Origin: Bactrocera neohumeralis
Taxonomy: Eukaryota > Arthropoda > Insecta > Diptera > Tephritidae
Direction of reading: 5' to 3'
DNA: 64,000 nt
Assembly: GCF_024586455.1 (NCBI RefSeq)
Contig: NC_065921.1
Location: 47,576,574 to 47,640,573, forward strand
Each line of letters opens with the position of its first letter. Position 1 is the stretch's first letter. The notes beneath the pieces were generated by a model. That model was given only the letters and a program-made list of their open reading frames with translations. It searched no databases and had not been told where the DNA came from. Below, piece by piece: positions 54,772 through 64,000 of this stretch. A program made the position numbers and the translations under genes.

Positions 54772-55486
54772 TTTATACTCTCGCAACAAAGTTGCTAAGG
54801 AGAGTATTATATTTTTGTTCACATAACGGTTGTTTGTAAGTCCTAAAACTAAAAGAGTCAGATATAGGGTTATATATACCAAAGTGATCAGGGTGACGAG
54901 TAGAGTTGAAATCCGGATGTCTGTCTGTCCGTCCGTCCGTCCGTGCAAGCTGTAACTTGAGTAAAAATTGAGATATCATGATGAAACTTGGTACGCGTAT
55001 TTCTTGGCTCCATAAGAAGGTTAAGTTCGAAGATGGGCAAAATCGGCACACTGCCACGCCCGCAAAATGGCGAAAACCGAAAACCGACACTTTACAGTCA
55101 TAACTAAGCCATAAATAAAGATATTAAAGTGAAATTTGGCACAAAGGTTCGCATTAGGGAGAAGCATATTTGGACGTAATTTTTTTGGAAAAGTGGGAGT
55201 GGCCCCGCCCCCTACTAAGTTTTTTGTACATACCTCGGAAACTACTATAGCTATGTCAACCAAACTCTATAGAGTCGTTTCCTTCAGGCATTTCCATATA
55301 CAGTTCAAAAATGGAAGAAATTGGATAATAACCACGCTCACCTCCCATACAAAGGTTATGTTGAAAATCACTAAAAGTGCGTTAACCGACTAACAAAAAA
55401 CTTCAGAAACACTAAGTTTTACGGAAGAAATGATAGAAGGAAGCTGCACCCAGGCTTTTTTTAAAAATTGACAATGGGCGTGGCGT
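54772..55486 (+). mobile_element. mini-me-like Helentron derivative, copy M4, 3'-truncated
   Basis: Starts TTTATACTCTCGCAACAAAG with the 5' hairpin, then the conserved core and GTCY tract (54919-54944). It is close to M1 in sequence through GGGCGTGGCG at 55486, then ends abruptly, so the inner repeat and 3' hairpin are missing. Confidence 0.8.
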
Positions 55487-55981
55487 GGTACTAGAAATTG
55501 GTTTTACGAGCTCTTTGCTTTAATGAGAAAATTCAACTTAAGAAGTACTTTAAACATATTCTGGATGAAGTGTAGCAGCGGTAAATGTTTCTCTTACCCG
55601 ACTGTCGGGAATAATGATTGCAGAGTCAAGGTCAACAAAAAAACAAAATACTCTTTTTTTGAAGTCATAGAAAAAATCTCAGAAATACTTGGGAACTGTC
55701 TATTTTGCAATTTACTTTCGACCACCATGTCAGAAGTGAGAGCTGTCAAATAAATGCTTTTGCAATTCGAGTAAGTCAAACGAAATTTCAATTACAAAAA
55801 TTGCTTTATAAATTTTACTCTTATTTCTATTCCAATACGTGCTAATGCAATCGAAATGAGAGCTGAGAATTTTCATAACGAAATTTATTTACTCAATACG
55901 ATATGTGTGCTTACCGGAGAAAAGCATGAAAATCAAGTTGGATAAAGGTGGTTTACGACAACGGTAAATTTGCATATAGTA
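55487..55981. other. No gene recognised
   Basis: A 76-codon plus frame (55523-55753) has no recognised domain. The end abuts the pogo-like element's TA target. Confidence 0.4.
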
Positions 55982-56234
55982 CAGTAGAGTCCCGCTAATC
56001 TGGATCAATTAAAACCGGCCCCTATCCGGAATATAAGGAAATCCGGATTACCAAAGACATATCAGAAGTATGTATTATGAAAAAATATTTATAAATTTCT
56101 GTTTGTTTATTATAACAAATAATACACATGTTCCAAAAAAAAACAAAAAAACTTAAACCAATAAAGCATAAAAGCGAATGTAGTGAATAATAAACATGTG
56201 ATCCGGATTTAAAAATACGGATAGAGAATGTCGG

Positions 56235-56242
56235 TCCGGATT
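56235..56242. repeat. Left target-site duplication of LINE copy D
   Basis: TCCGGATT, repeated at 59050-59057. Because this octamer also occurs elsewhere in the MITE, the duplication is likely but not beyond doubt. Confidence 0.6.
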
Positions 56243-56275
56243 CTACTTCTTCTTCTTAATTGGCGTAGATACCGC

Positions 56276-57546
56276 TTACGCGATTATAGCCGAGTTAACA
56301 ACAGCGCGCCAGTCGTTTCTTCTTTTCGCTGCGAGGCGCCAATTGGATATTCCAAGCGAAGCCAGGTCCTTCTCCACTTGATCCTTCCAACGGAGTGGAG
56401 GTCTTCCTCTTCCTCTGCTTCCCCCGGCGGGTACTGCGTCGAATACTTTCAGAGCTGGAGTGTTTTCATCCATCCGGACAACATGACCTAGCCAGCGTAG
56501 CCGCTGTCTTTTAATTCGCTGAACGATGTCAATGTCGTCGTATATCTCGTACAGCTCATTGTTCCATCGGATACGATATTCGCCGTGGCCAATGCGCAAA
56601 GGACCATAAATCTTTCGCAGAATTTTTCTCTCGACGGACGGGAATTATGAGCGACTTATAGAGTTTAGCTTTTGTTCGTCGAGGGAGGACTTTACTTTTC
56701 AATTGCCTACTCAGTCCGAAGTAGCACCTGTTGGCAAGAGTTATCCTGCGTTGGATTTCCAGGCTGACATTATTAGTGGTGTTAATGCTGGTTCCTAAAT
56801 AGACGAAATTATCTACAACTTCAAAGTTATGACTGTCAACAGTGACGTGAGAGCCAAGTCGCGAGTGCGACGACTGTTTGTTTGATGACAGGAGATATTT
56901 CGTTTTGCCCTCGTTCACTGCCAGACCCATTTTCTGTGCTTCCTTGTCCAGCCTGGAGAAAGCAGAACCAACAGCATGGTTGGTCAGTTGTTGATTTGCC
57001 AGGTCTAAAGCCACACTGATAAGATCCAATCAGTTTGTTGACGGTGGGCTTTAATCTTTCACACAATACGCTCTATAGATCCTTATACGCGATGTTGAGG
57101 AGGCTAATCCCACGGTAGTTGGCGCAGATTGTGGGGTCTCCTTTTTTATGGATTGGGCATAGCACACTTAAATTCCAATCGTTGGGCATGCTCTCGTCCG
57201 ACCATATTTTACAAAGAAACTGATGCATGCTCCCTATTAGTTCTTCGCCGCCGTGTTTGAATAACTCGGCCGGTAGTCCGTCGGCCCCTGCCGCTTTGTT
57301 GTTCTTGAGGCGGGCAATTGCTATTCGAACTTCTTCATGGTCGGGTAATGGAACGTCTGCTTCATCGTCATCGATTGGGGAATCGGGTTCTCCTTCTCCT
57401 GGTGTTGTGCGTTCACTGCCATTCAGCAGGCTGGAGAAGTGTTCCCTCCATAATTTAAGTATGCTCTGGGCATCAGTGACTAGATCACCTTTGGGGGTTC
57501 TACAAGAGTATGCTCCGGTCTTGAAACCTTCTGTAAGCCGCCACAT
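56276..57546 (-). pseudogene. RTE-like LINE RT (catalytic block deleted) and C-terminal domain, copy D
   Basis: 57546-57073: FKTGAYSCRTPKGDLVTDAQ, LKLWREHFSSLLNGSE, RLKNNKAAGADGLPAELFKH and CPIHKKGDPTICANYRGISL. Then GPYQCGFRPGKSTTDQ-type codons join directly, by deletion, to HAVGSAFSRLDKEAQKMGLA (57029-56556). 56599-56276 gives the C-terminal GHGEYRIRWNNELYEIYDDI, RLRWLGHVVRMDENTPALKV, RGRGRPPLRWKDQVEKDLAS. No YADD. Catalysis is impossible from this copy. Confidence 0.85.
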
Positions 57547-57604
57547 TTTTTCGTAGAATTTTCGAGCATTACCCCGGTCGGCCAGCTTATCAAGCTCTTC
57601 GTAC

Positions 57605-58799
57605 TCACGTATTTCGGCCTTTTTTTCTTTGTCTGCAAATGCGTCTCGCTTCCCTCTTCAACTCTCGGTATGTATCCCATCCCGCACGTGTAGTGGTCGA
57701 TCGTAACGTGGCGAGGTAGGCAGCCTGTTTTCTCTCCGCTGCAACACGGCACTCTTCGTCGTACCAGCTGTTCTTTTGCTCTTTCCGAAAACCAATGGTT
57801 TCGGTTGCAGCTGTACGTAAGGAATTTGAAATGCCGTCCCACAGTTCCCTTATACCGAGTTGTTGACTAGTGCTCTCAGAGAGCAGGAGTGCAAGCCGAG
57901 TAGAAAATCGTTCGACTGTCTGTTGTGATTGCAGCTTCTCGACGTCGAACCTTCCTTGTGTTTGTTGACGTGCGTTTTTTGCTGCACAGAGGCGAGTGCG
58001 AATCTTAACTGCAACAAGATAGTGGTCCGAGTCGATGTTAGGACCTCGGAGCGCACGCACATCCAAAACACTGGAGACGTGTCTTCCATCTATCACAACA
58101 TGATCGATCTGGTTGGTAGTTTTTCGATCCGGAGACAGCCAGGTAGCTTGATGAATCTTCTTATGCTGGAATCTAGTACTACAGATAACCATATTTCGGG
58201 CCCCTGCGAAGTCAATCAGCCTCAACCCATTTGGGGATGTTTCGTCGTGGAGGCTGAATTTACCGACCGTAGTGCCAAATATACCTTCTTTACCCACCCT
58301 GGCGTTAAAGTCGCCAAGCACGATTTTGACATCGTGGCGGGGGCAGCTCTCATAAGCGCTCATAGAAGGCATCTTTGGTCACATCGTCCTTCTCATCCGT
58401 CGGGGCGTGGGCGCAAATCAGCGATATGTTGAAGAACCTCGCTTTGATGCGGATTGTGGCTAGACGTTCATTCACCGGAGTGAATGATAGTACTCGGCGA
58501 CGGAGTCTCTCTCCCACCACGAATCCAACACCAAACTTGCGCTCCTTTATATGGCCACTGTAGTAAATGTCACAAGGACCTACTCGTCTCTGTCCTTGTC
58601 CCGTCCATCATATTTCTTGGACGGCGGTGATGTCAGCCTTTATTTTTGCGAGGACATCAACCAGCTGGGCAGCGGCACCTTCCCAATTAAGGGTCCGGAC
58701 ATTCCAGGTGCATGCCCTCAAATCGTAGTCCTTATTCCGTTTGCCATGGTCGTCATCAAAAGGGGGGTCTCTCATCCGAGGCTGTGTTTTCCTTTTCAT
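57605..58799 (-). pseudogene. RTE-like LINE endonuclease part, copy D
   Basis: 58799-58608 gives the N-terminus with CTWNVRTLNWEGAAAQLVDV and KADITAVQEI. A frameshifted segment follows (GVGFVVGERLRRR-type codons near 58520), then 58372-57605 (255 codons) with IVLGDFNARVGKEG, LIDFAGARNMVICSTRFQHK, NQIDHVVIDGRH, GPNIDSDHYLVAVK and WYDEECRVAAERKQ. The endonuclease catalytic motifs (WNVR, GDFN, IDH, SDH) are all intact. The frame ends in a Lys/Arg-rich helix by frameshift near 57625. Confidence 0.85.
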
Positions 58800-59049
58800 T
58801 GGTATTGTTTTTTACGTGGCGGGTCCCAAACCCAGCGCACAACCCTATGTAGGGAATGTTCCGCCTTCTCACATTAGCTCACCTTCGAACGGATGTTCTT
58901 AGGCTACCCAGAGGATACTTGGTCAAAGACCGGAAGTAGTGAGCTGCTTGAGCCATGTGTAAAAGAATCGTTTCTGGCCACTCCCAAGTGAATGGCGATC
59001 AGAGAACTTTCCTCACTTGCGTGAACTTCTACACATGACTCCATCCTCC

Positions 59050-59057
59050 TCCGGATT
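59050..59057. repeat. Right target-site duplication of LINE copy D
   Basis: TCCGGATT, matching 56235-56242. Confidence 0.6.
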
Positions 59058-59154
59058 ACAAGGGACATAATAGAAATTTTGAGTTTTTTAACCCTGTCCG
59101 GATTACAGTGGAATTCGGATTAGGCCATGTCCGGATTAGCGGGCCTCTACTGTA

Positions 59155-60429
59155 TATTGAACTTTCATGCTGTTGTTTGACAATGCCAGTTAACAGGAAT
59201 GCTCGAGTATAACTTTTCATCAGACATATTTATGTTGTGCCTCAAAATTGTGTCCTAGTTAACTAAATCAAAGTTCGCTGCTACAATTTATTCCAACTTT
59301 TGTATTACCACATGCTTACATATAATATATCTGGCATATTTCTTTACGGAGGCAGCACACACAAGTATGCAATAATTTTCAAAGGGACTATATTTCAATG
59401 GGAAGTTGTTGGAAAAAAGCACGTCAAATTCTTGACTTGCAAAACTACTTGAAGCTCTTATGTAACGGCGAATTCCGCTTTTATTTACGACAATCAAAAA
59501 TTGTACTCTCAACAACGACAAACCGGCACGTGGGGCAGAGTAAGAAGAAGCTGGTATTGCCGGTGTGTTCTTTAAAATCGCAAAAACAAAAAAATAAATA
59601 AATAAAAATGCAGTTCGCTTCCTCAACTATTCCCGCGTGTGCGGAACGAAAGCAAAAGTTACGAGCTACTTGATGACTATGAAAACGTGATAGCAGCGTG
59701 AGGGCGTTGCAATAGCTATAGCAAAATAAATGGTATTTGAAGCATACTTCGGTTGTTTGCTAACGAAGTGCGGACAAGAAGAAACACATTTTCGTCGCCA
59801 CAAAAGACGTGACCAACATATCACCGTACTGTATTAAAATTTGCTTCTGTTGTGCAGCTTTTATTTTTCACATACAGACATACATATAAATATATTGTTT
59901 TTGTAAGCGCGCAATTTTATAATTGCTATTTTATTTTTTACAACTTGCTAACAATAAAGTACAACTCACTCTCGTTATTACCTGCATTGTTTCAACTCGA
60001 CTCACTGTGCAGACTGGGTACGTTCGGCGAAAAGTTCTGGAGAAGTTCTTCACCTTCACTTACAGACATAGTTAAAGAGACAATTGCTATATAGCGCTAT
60101 GTGAAAACTCTTGTTATGCGCTAAATCTGCGTGGAATTTGCTGAAACTGAGCAAGTGTATAAAATGTTAAAATACATTTATTTTGCTGCGATACATTGCA
60201 TTTGTTATTATTTTTTGCAATCTCCCCATTAGCTTAAAGCTATACTCGAATTTTTATACCGCAATCTGAGATTGAGTATTACTACTGAGTATTTTCTCAC
60301 ATTGGTATTAGATTCAAATTATTTTTATATTTCTATAGACGAATCCTAACACAATTTTCAAAGAGGCTTGGTTTAAGCGTTGCGATCTTAAGCTGCTCAG
60401 CTACAGAAACAAAAATTTCAACAGCCGAA
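59155..60429. other. No gene recognised
   Basis: Mixed AT-rich sequence; frames up to 112 codons (59288-59626 minus) show no domain. Confidence 0.4.
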
Positions 60430-60465
60430 ATTAAGAATTAGATTAAAGTTTATAATTATTAAATG

Positions 60466-62280
60466 TTACTTGTTAAAAGTAGATAAAATAATTTTTTTAA
60501 TGGTAAAGAGTGAGTCTGTTAGATCAAATGTGCTGGAATGAAAATTGAAATCATGACATATACGGCGGAATGGTTCGTTTAACTCAAAATTTGTTCTAGA
60601 AAATTTTAAAAGTAAGGGTCTAAACTGCCAGGTAGGGCGAGCGGGAACGTTAAAATTAGTATCAGATAAGAGAGATGGGCTACAGACTGACCCATTCATG
60701 AGTTTTACAAGAAATATTATACCAAGCATATCCCTACGACTAGCGAGTGTCGGGAGATTTATAAGTTTTAAACGGTTAATGTAAGGGAGAAGATTTAAAC
60801 TGGAATCACAATGCAAATGATTTAAGGCAAAAAGTAAAAAATGTTTTTGAACGGACTCTAACTTATCCGAATGGACTTGGTAACTAGGGTTCCAAACCAC
60901 AGAAGCATACTCCAATATAGGCCTCACCAGAGATGTAAAAAGAATTTTTGTGGTAAGCGGATCTCTAAATTCTTTAGACCAACGTTTAACAAAACTAAGA
61001 GCGCCTTTAGCTTTAAAAACCGTGGAAGATACGTGAAGATTAAAAATGAGTTTGGGGTCCATAGTTACTCCCAGATCAACAAAACTGCATACTTGCTCCA
61101 ACCTACAGTTTTGTATTGCGTATGAGGTAGGGTCTACAGCTCTACGTGAAAAGCACATCGTTTTACATTTTTTAAGGTTCAATGGCATGTCATTTCTATC
61201 ACACCAAGAAACTAGGTTGTTTAAGTCTGTTTGCAACTGACATCTTTCGCTGTTTGAAGTATATGTTTTAAAAAGTTTTACATCGTCAGCATATAATAAA
61301 ACTTTTGAAAACTTAACAACAGATGATATGTCGTTAATAAATAACAAGAACAGAATTGGACCAAGATGGCTACCTTGAGGAATGCCTGAAGGAACATTGA
61401 TTATGTCAGAAAAAGTATCTTTAAATATGACTTGTTGAATTCTATTACTAAGATAAGAAGCATCCCATTTTAGAAATATTGGTTGAAAACCAAGAAGATC
61501 AAGTTTATTCAAAAGAATTGAATGGTTTACTTTATCAAAAGCTTTACTAAAATCTGTATATATAACATCAGTATTCTTATTCTCCCTAAAGTCCGTTGAT
61601 ACATGTGATACAAATTCAAGCAAATTAGTTGTGGTAGATTTCCCTTTACGAAAACCGTGCTGAGAACAAGAAATTAGTGGAGAGATCCGGAAGGTTATGT
61701 CGTCTGTTATAATTGCTTCAAAAAGTTTAGGTATTGCAGACAGCTTTGCTATTCCCCTATAGTTTTCAATAGATGACCTAAATCCATTCTTATGCAAAGG
61801 AATTATAAATGACTTTTTCCGTATGGATGGAAATAAGCCTTGCTTAAGAGATGAGTTAAATAGTTTTGTTAGGGGTTGGTATATATATTTGGCACATTTC
61901 TTAAGAAAGCATGAGGGAATCATATCTGGGCCGTAATTGTATGATTGTTCTAACATATTTAACTGATTTAAGACGTCTGCTTCGGAAATGGTAGGTGCTT
62001 TAATGACAGAAATCGGACATAACTTGTGCTGATGCGGAACATTTTGTGGAGATTTTGAAGAGTAATTGGACCTAAAGAATTCAGCCAACATATTGGAAAT
62101 GGTGTAATTGTCACTGGACATACTAGACTTATATTTCATAGCGGACGGAAAATTAGAAATCCTGCGTTTGGAGTTGACGAAACCATAAAACAATTTTGGA
62201 TTACGTATAATATTATTTTTTACTTTATTTATATAATTACTATAACATATTTTGTTAAGTTCAGCAAATTGTCGACGCAA
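60466..62280 (-). CDS. LINE reverse transcriptase, 604-codon open frame
   Basis: Catalyses target-primed reverse transcription. From the Met at 62280: NKICYSNYINKVKNNIIRNP (linker), SYNYGPDMIPSCFLKKCAKY near residue 115, LFPSIRKKSFIIPLHKNG at 149, ENYRGIAKLSAIPKLFEAII at 172, QHGFRKGKSTTTNLLEF at 207, YTDFSKAFDKVNHSILL at 241 (catalytic Asp), GIPQGSHLGPILFLLFINDI at 299, LLYADDVKLF at 328 (catalytic YADD at 330-333), CSFVDLGVTMDPKL at 398, and the thumb/C-terminal domain SLVRPILEYASVVWNPSYQV at 450. No internal stop. Codons stay open upstream of this Met to an A-run near 62350, so the Met is not the natural start; the true start was in the lost 5' part. Confidence 0.85.
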   Translation of the reverse strand: MRRQFAELNKICYSNYINKVKNNIIRNPKLFYGFVNSKRRISNFPSAMKYKSSMSSDNYTISNMLAEFFRSNYSSKSPQNVPHQHKLCPISVIKAPTISEADVLNQLNMLEQSYNYGPDMIPSCFLKKCAKYIYQPLTKLFNSSLKQGLFPSIRKKSFIIPLHKNGFRSSIENYRGIAKLSAIPKLFEAIITDDITFRISPLISCSQHGFRKGKSTTTNLLEFVSHVSTDFRENKNTDVIYTDFSKAFDKVNHSILLNKLDLLGFQPIFLKWDASYLSNRIQQVIFKDTFSDIINVPSGIPQGSHLGPILFLLFINDISSVVKFSKVLLYADDVKLFKTYTSNSERCQLQTDLNNLVSWCDRNDMPLNLKKCKTMCFSRRAVDPTSYAIQNCRLEQVCSFVDLGVTMDPKLIFNLHVSSTVFKAKGALSFVKRWSKEFRDPLTTKILFTSLVRPILEYASVVWNPSYQVHSDKLESVQKHFLLFALNHLHCDSSLNLLPYINRLKLINLPTLASRRDMLGIIFLVKLMNGSVCSPSLLSDTNFNVPARPTWQFRPLLLKFSRTNFELNEPFRRICHDFNFHSSTFDLTDSLFTIKKIILSTFNK

Positions 62281-62329
62281 TTTAGAATATTTTGAATAGT
62301 TAGCAACTAAACCAGTTTTTTTAAAAAGT

Positions 62330-62973
62330 TTAAAAGCACGAGATTTTTTTTTTTAATTTACATAATTCTTTCGAAAACCATAAATTAGAACTAATTTTTT
62401 GAGTAACAAAACACTTCGGAACATATTTTTCAAATAAGTTTACAATAGTTTCATTAAAGTGGGAAGCACTAAATTCAATATTGCCACTGTAATCTGGCCA
62501 AGTTATTTTAGAAAGTTCATAATTAATATTCTTAAAATTAGCTTTCGCAAAGTTGAACCGAAACAAAGGTCTTGTGTATTATTATAAGCAAAGTTGGCTA
62601 TGATTTCGATGTTAATTTCCAAAGCAGGATGATACGTGTCCTCTGGCCGAACTAAAGGATCACATCGGACAACAGAGAACATTGAAGCGTTATCGACGTA
62701 AACTAGATCAAAGAGCTTACCAAATTCATTTGAAATTAAATTAATTTGGTTAAGACCCAACTCCGACATTTCATCTAAGAACTGGTTAAAACATGAACGA
62801 GTTCTAATAGGGATGGTGTGATCATCAATAGATTTCCATGATACGCACGGTAAGTTGAAATCTCCCAAAACAATCATGGAATCAGTATCATTAACCATTG
62901 AGAAAACATTACTTATTAATGTAGCATGCTGCATATATACAGATATGTCAGAGTGAGGCGGTATATAAGACAA
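62330..62973 (-). pseudogene. LINE endonuclease C-terminal part, frameshifted
   Basis: 62973-62503 encodes YIPPHSDISVYMQHATLI, DSMIVLGDFNLPCVSWKSID (GDFN motif), GLNQINLISNEFGKLFDLVY and YHPALEINI (the SDH position reads TYHPAL, so the catalytic His-containing SDH has changed Ser-Asp). A frameshift near 62566 moves to 62566-62330 (AKANFKNINYELSKITWPDY, FEKYVPKCFVTQKISSNLWF). A second frameshift lies in an A/T homopolymer at about 62343-62354 before the RT frame. Confidence 0.75.
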
Positions 62974-62990
62974 TGTTAAGTGTTAATACA

Positions 62991-64000
62991 CCCGTATACA
63001 ATTCAGCAAGTCAAAAATTTTCCTCTTTTAAAATACTCTGTATGAAACTTAAATAGAGTTTAGAAGCATGATTCATTCAGTTCGATTATCATATTAAAAT
63101 AGCCTAGGAAAAAAGTAGGCAGCTTGTGCTGGGTTAAAATAAATAGTTCTGGTAATAAGGTCTATAAAGGCCGAATAGAAATCTTGAGGATGAGGTTTGC
63201 TCTAAAAGGTTTCTCAAAAGATCCAGTGATCCAGTTTGAAATGTGTAGGCCAAGATTGTTTGAGCTATGTAAATCTTCAGCCAAACTTTACGCCGAGCTC
63301 ACCTCAGATTACAAAAACATTGCCGCACTATGAAAGGACCAAAAAATTCTTTAGTCCTTTTAGACCTAGAGAATTTAAAAGTCAACCCCTTATGATATCA
63401 TCAACAGAAACAAACTTTTATAACTGTGCCTTGTTTCCTTAGAAAAATAAATCTCATGCAGATACCGACACGGTAGAGCCTCAGAAAAAACCAAATTGAG
63501 CTTATGAACGGTAAATAGCCTCCATACAGTAGAATCTGGCAGACTCATTGAAAAGTTAAAAATAAAAAAGCAATAAAATAGGTAAATAATTCGAAAGAAT
63601 AATTTGAGGTTATAATATAATTTCTGGGAAGAATAGTGAATGAGTCACCAAAAGTTTATACAATGTTTCCATCGAACTTTTGTCGGTTTTTACACATCCC
63701 AACCGAAGCTAAGTCTTCTTTCGAACGTAGACTACATATGGTTTCTTAGCTAAATAATACACTCAAAGGTGTTCCATGTAGAAACATCGAGGAAAATAGT
63801 TAAATGGTGTAAACAGCATAAAATAAATTATTTACATACACTAGGCATCAAATGAAAGTATAAATTTCACAGACGTTATTTCAGTGCAGTTTTATTTAAA
63901 TAAACACTTAATAATGAAAAATTATCCACAATGAGCTGGCCAAGCCAGTTTTTTGATTTAGCCTTATTTAAAAAAGTGAGTAAGATGTGCGTTGGGGGTC
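62991..64000. other. No gene recognised
   Basis: AT-rich with two overlapping frames of about 70 codons (63124-63442) of unknown nature. Nothing supportable. Confidence 0.4.

Larger units (their letters stand above)
56243..59049 (-). mobile_element. RTE-like LINE, copy D, RT-deleted subfamily
   Basis: Runs from the AAGAAGAAGAAG 3' tail at 56247 to a 5' end GGAGGATGGAGTCATG at 59049. Full length at both ends but missing about 390 bp in the RT (junction near 56976), with the same join as copy C. It is much less decayed than C. A second private deletion (near 56635, within the LYGAEAW region) removes about 75 bp. Confidence 0.87.
55982..59152. mobile_element. pogo-like MITE carrying a LINE insertion
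   Basis: Ends CAGTAGAGTCCCGCTAATCT at 55982 and the complement of CAGTAGAGGCCCGCTAATCC ending 59152, flanked on both sides by TA (55980-55981, 59153-59154). CAGT..., a short consensus of the type seen in pogo/Tigger elements, plus the TA target, supports the call. Multiple internal CCGGATT repeats (56034, 56202, 56235, 59050, 59098, 59131) are notable. Without the LINE the MITE is about 360 bp and non-coding. Confidence 0.75.
60430..62990 (-). mobile_element. CR1/jockey-group LINE, 5'-truncated, best-preserved element in the window
   Basis: Minus strand: end of an endonuclease domain, linker, full RT and C-terminal domain without RNase H. Only two frameshifts separate the pieces. The 5' end is lost near 62990 inside the endonuclease; the 3' end lies near 60430 in AT-rich sequence with no clear poly-A. 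Being single-copy here, exact ends cannot be verified. Confidence 0.8.

Noticed and set aside
1..64000. tRNA, rRNA, CRISPR, bacterial-type operon or riboswitch
   Set aside because: I saw no cloverleaf, rRNA motif or spaced-repeat array; the tandem repeats present are microsatellites or transposon internal repeats.

Overview
The window is AT-rich eukaryotic DNA from an insect, most likely a dipteran and probably a tephritid-type fruit fly. This rests on the families present: I-clade, jockey-type and RTE-type LINEs, a BEL/Pao LTR element, Helitrons, several mariner lineages, and mini-me/DINE-1-like Helentron derivatives carrying a GTCY repeat. Species is inference only. I found no convincing host exon, tRNA, rRNA or other RNA gene. 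Almost everything recognisable is a transposable element, usually decayed and often nested.

Layout. 0.8-2.5 kb: a non-coding repeat split by a mariner. 3.2-8.0 kb: an I-clade LINE (gag-like ORF1; EN, RT and RNase H in ORF2) split by a second, maT-like mariner. 8.1-8.6 kb: a zinc-knuckle gag-like relic. 8.6-9.8 kb: a Helitron 3' part, minus strand. 11.0-17.4 kb: a minus-strand BEL/Pao element whose pol is interrupted by a 3.2 kb RTE-like LINE (copy A) with a 10 bp target-site duplication. 18.7-19.3 kb: an unassigned TIR element. 19.8-21.9 kb: a plus-strand Helitron with Rep and helicase remnants. 22.3-23.3 kb: a jockey-type LINE end. 23.5-23.8 kb: another TIR element. 24.1-26.9 kb: two mariner relics of one family, the second split by a mini-me-like element. 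27-36 kb: scattered repeat, mariner and LINE fragments.

36.0-40.7 kb and 44.6-46.9 kb are the quietest parts and may be host non-coding DNA. 40.7-42.5 kb holds two consecutive mini-me-like copies. 43.0-44.6 kb is RTE copy B, 49.0-51.5 kb copy C and 56.2-59.0 kb copy D; copy D sits inside a small pogo-like MITE. 52.0-52.9 kb is a third copy of the first mariner family. 53.4-53.7 kb is a short version of the 18.7 kb TIR element. 54.8-55.5 kb is a truncated mini-me-like copy. 60.4-63.0 kb is a minus-strand LINE with the longest open frame here (604 aa, RT motifs intact).

Nothing here works as a pathway. The useful biology is the insertion history. RTE copies C and D share one compound deletion of the RT catalytic block yet sit at different sites with different target duplications, so a deletion derivative appears to have spread using reverse transcriptase supplied elsewhere. 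The 18.7 and 53.4 kb TIR elements appear to be an internal-deletion series of a family I cannot name. No novel multi-gene system is supported.
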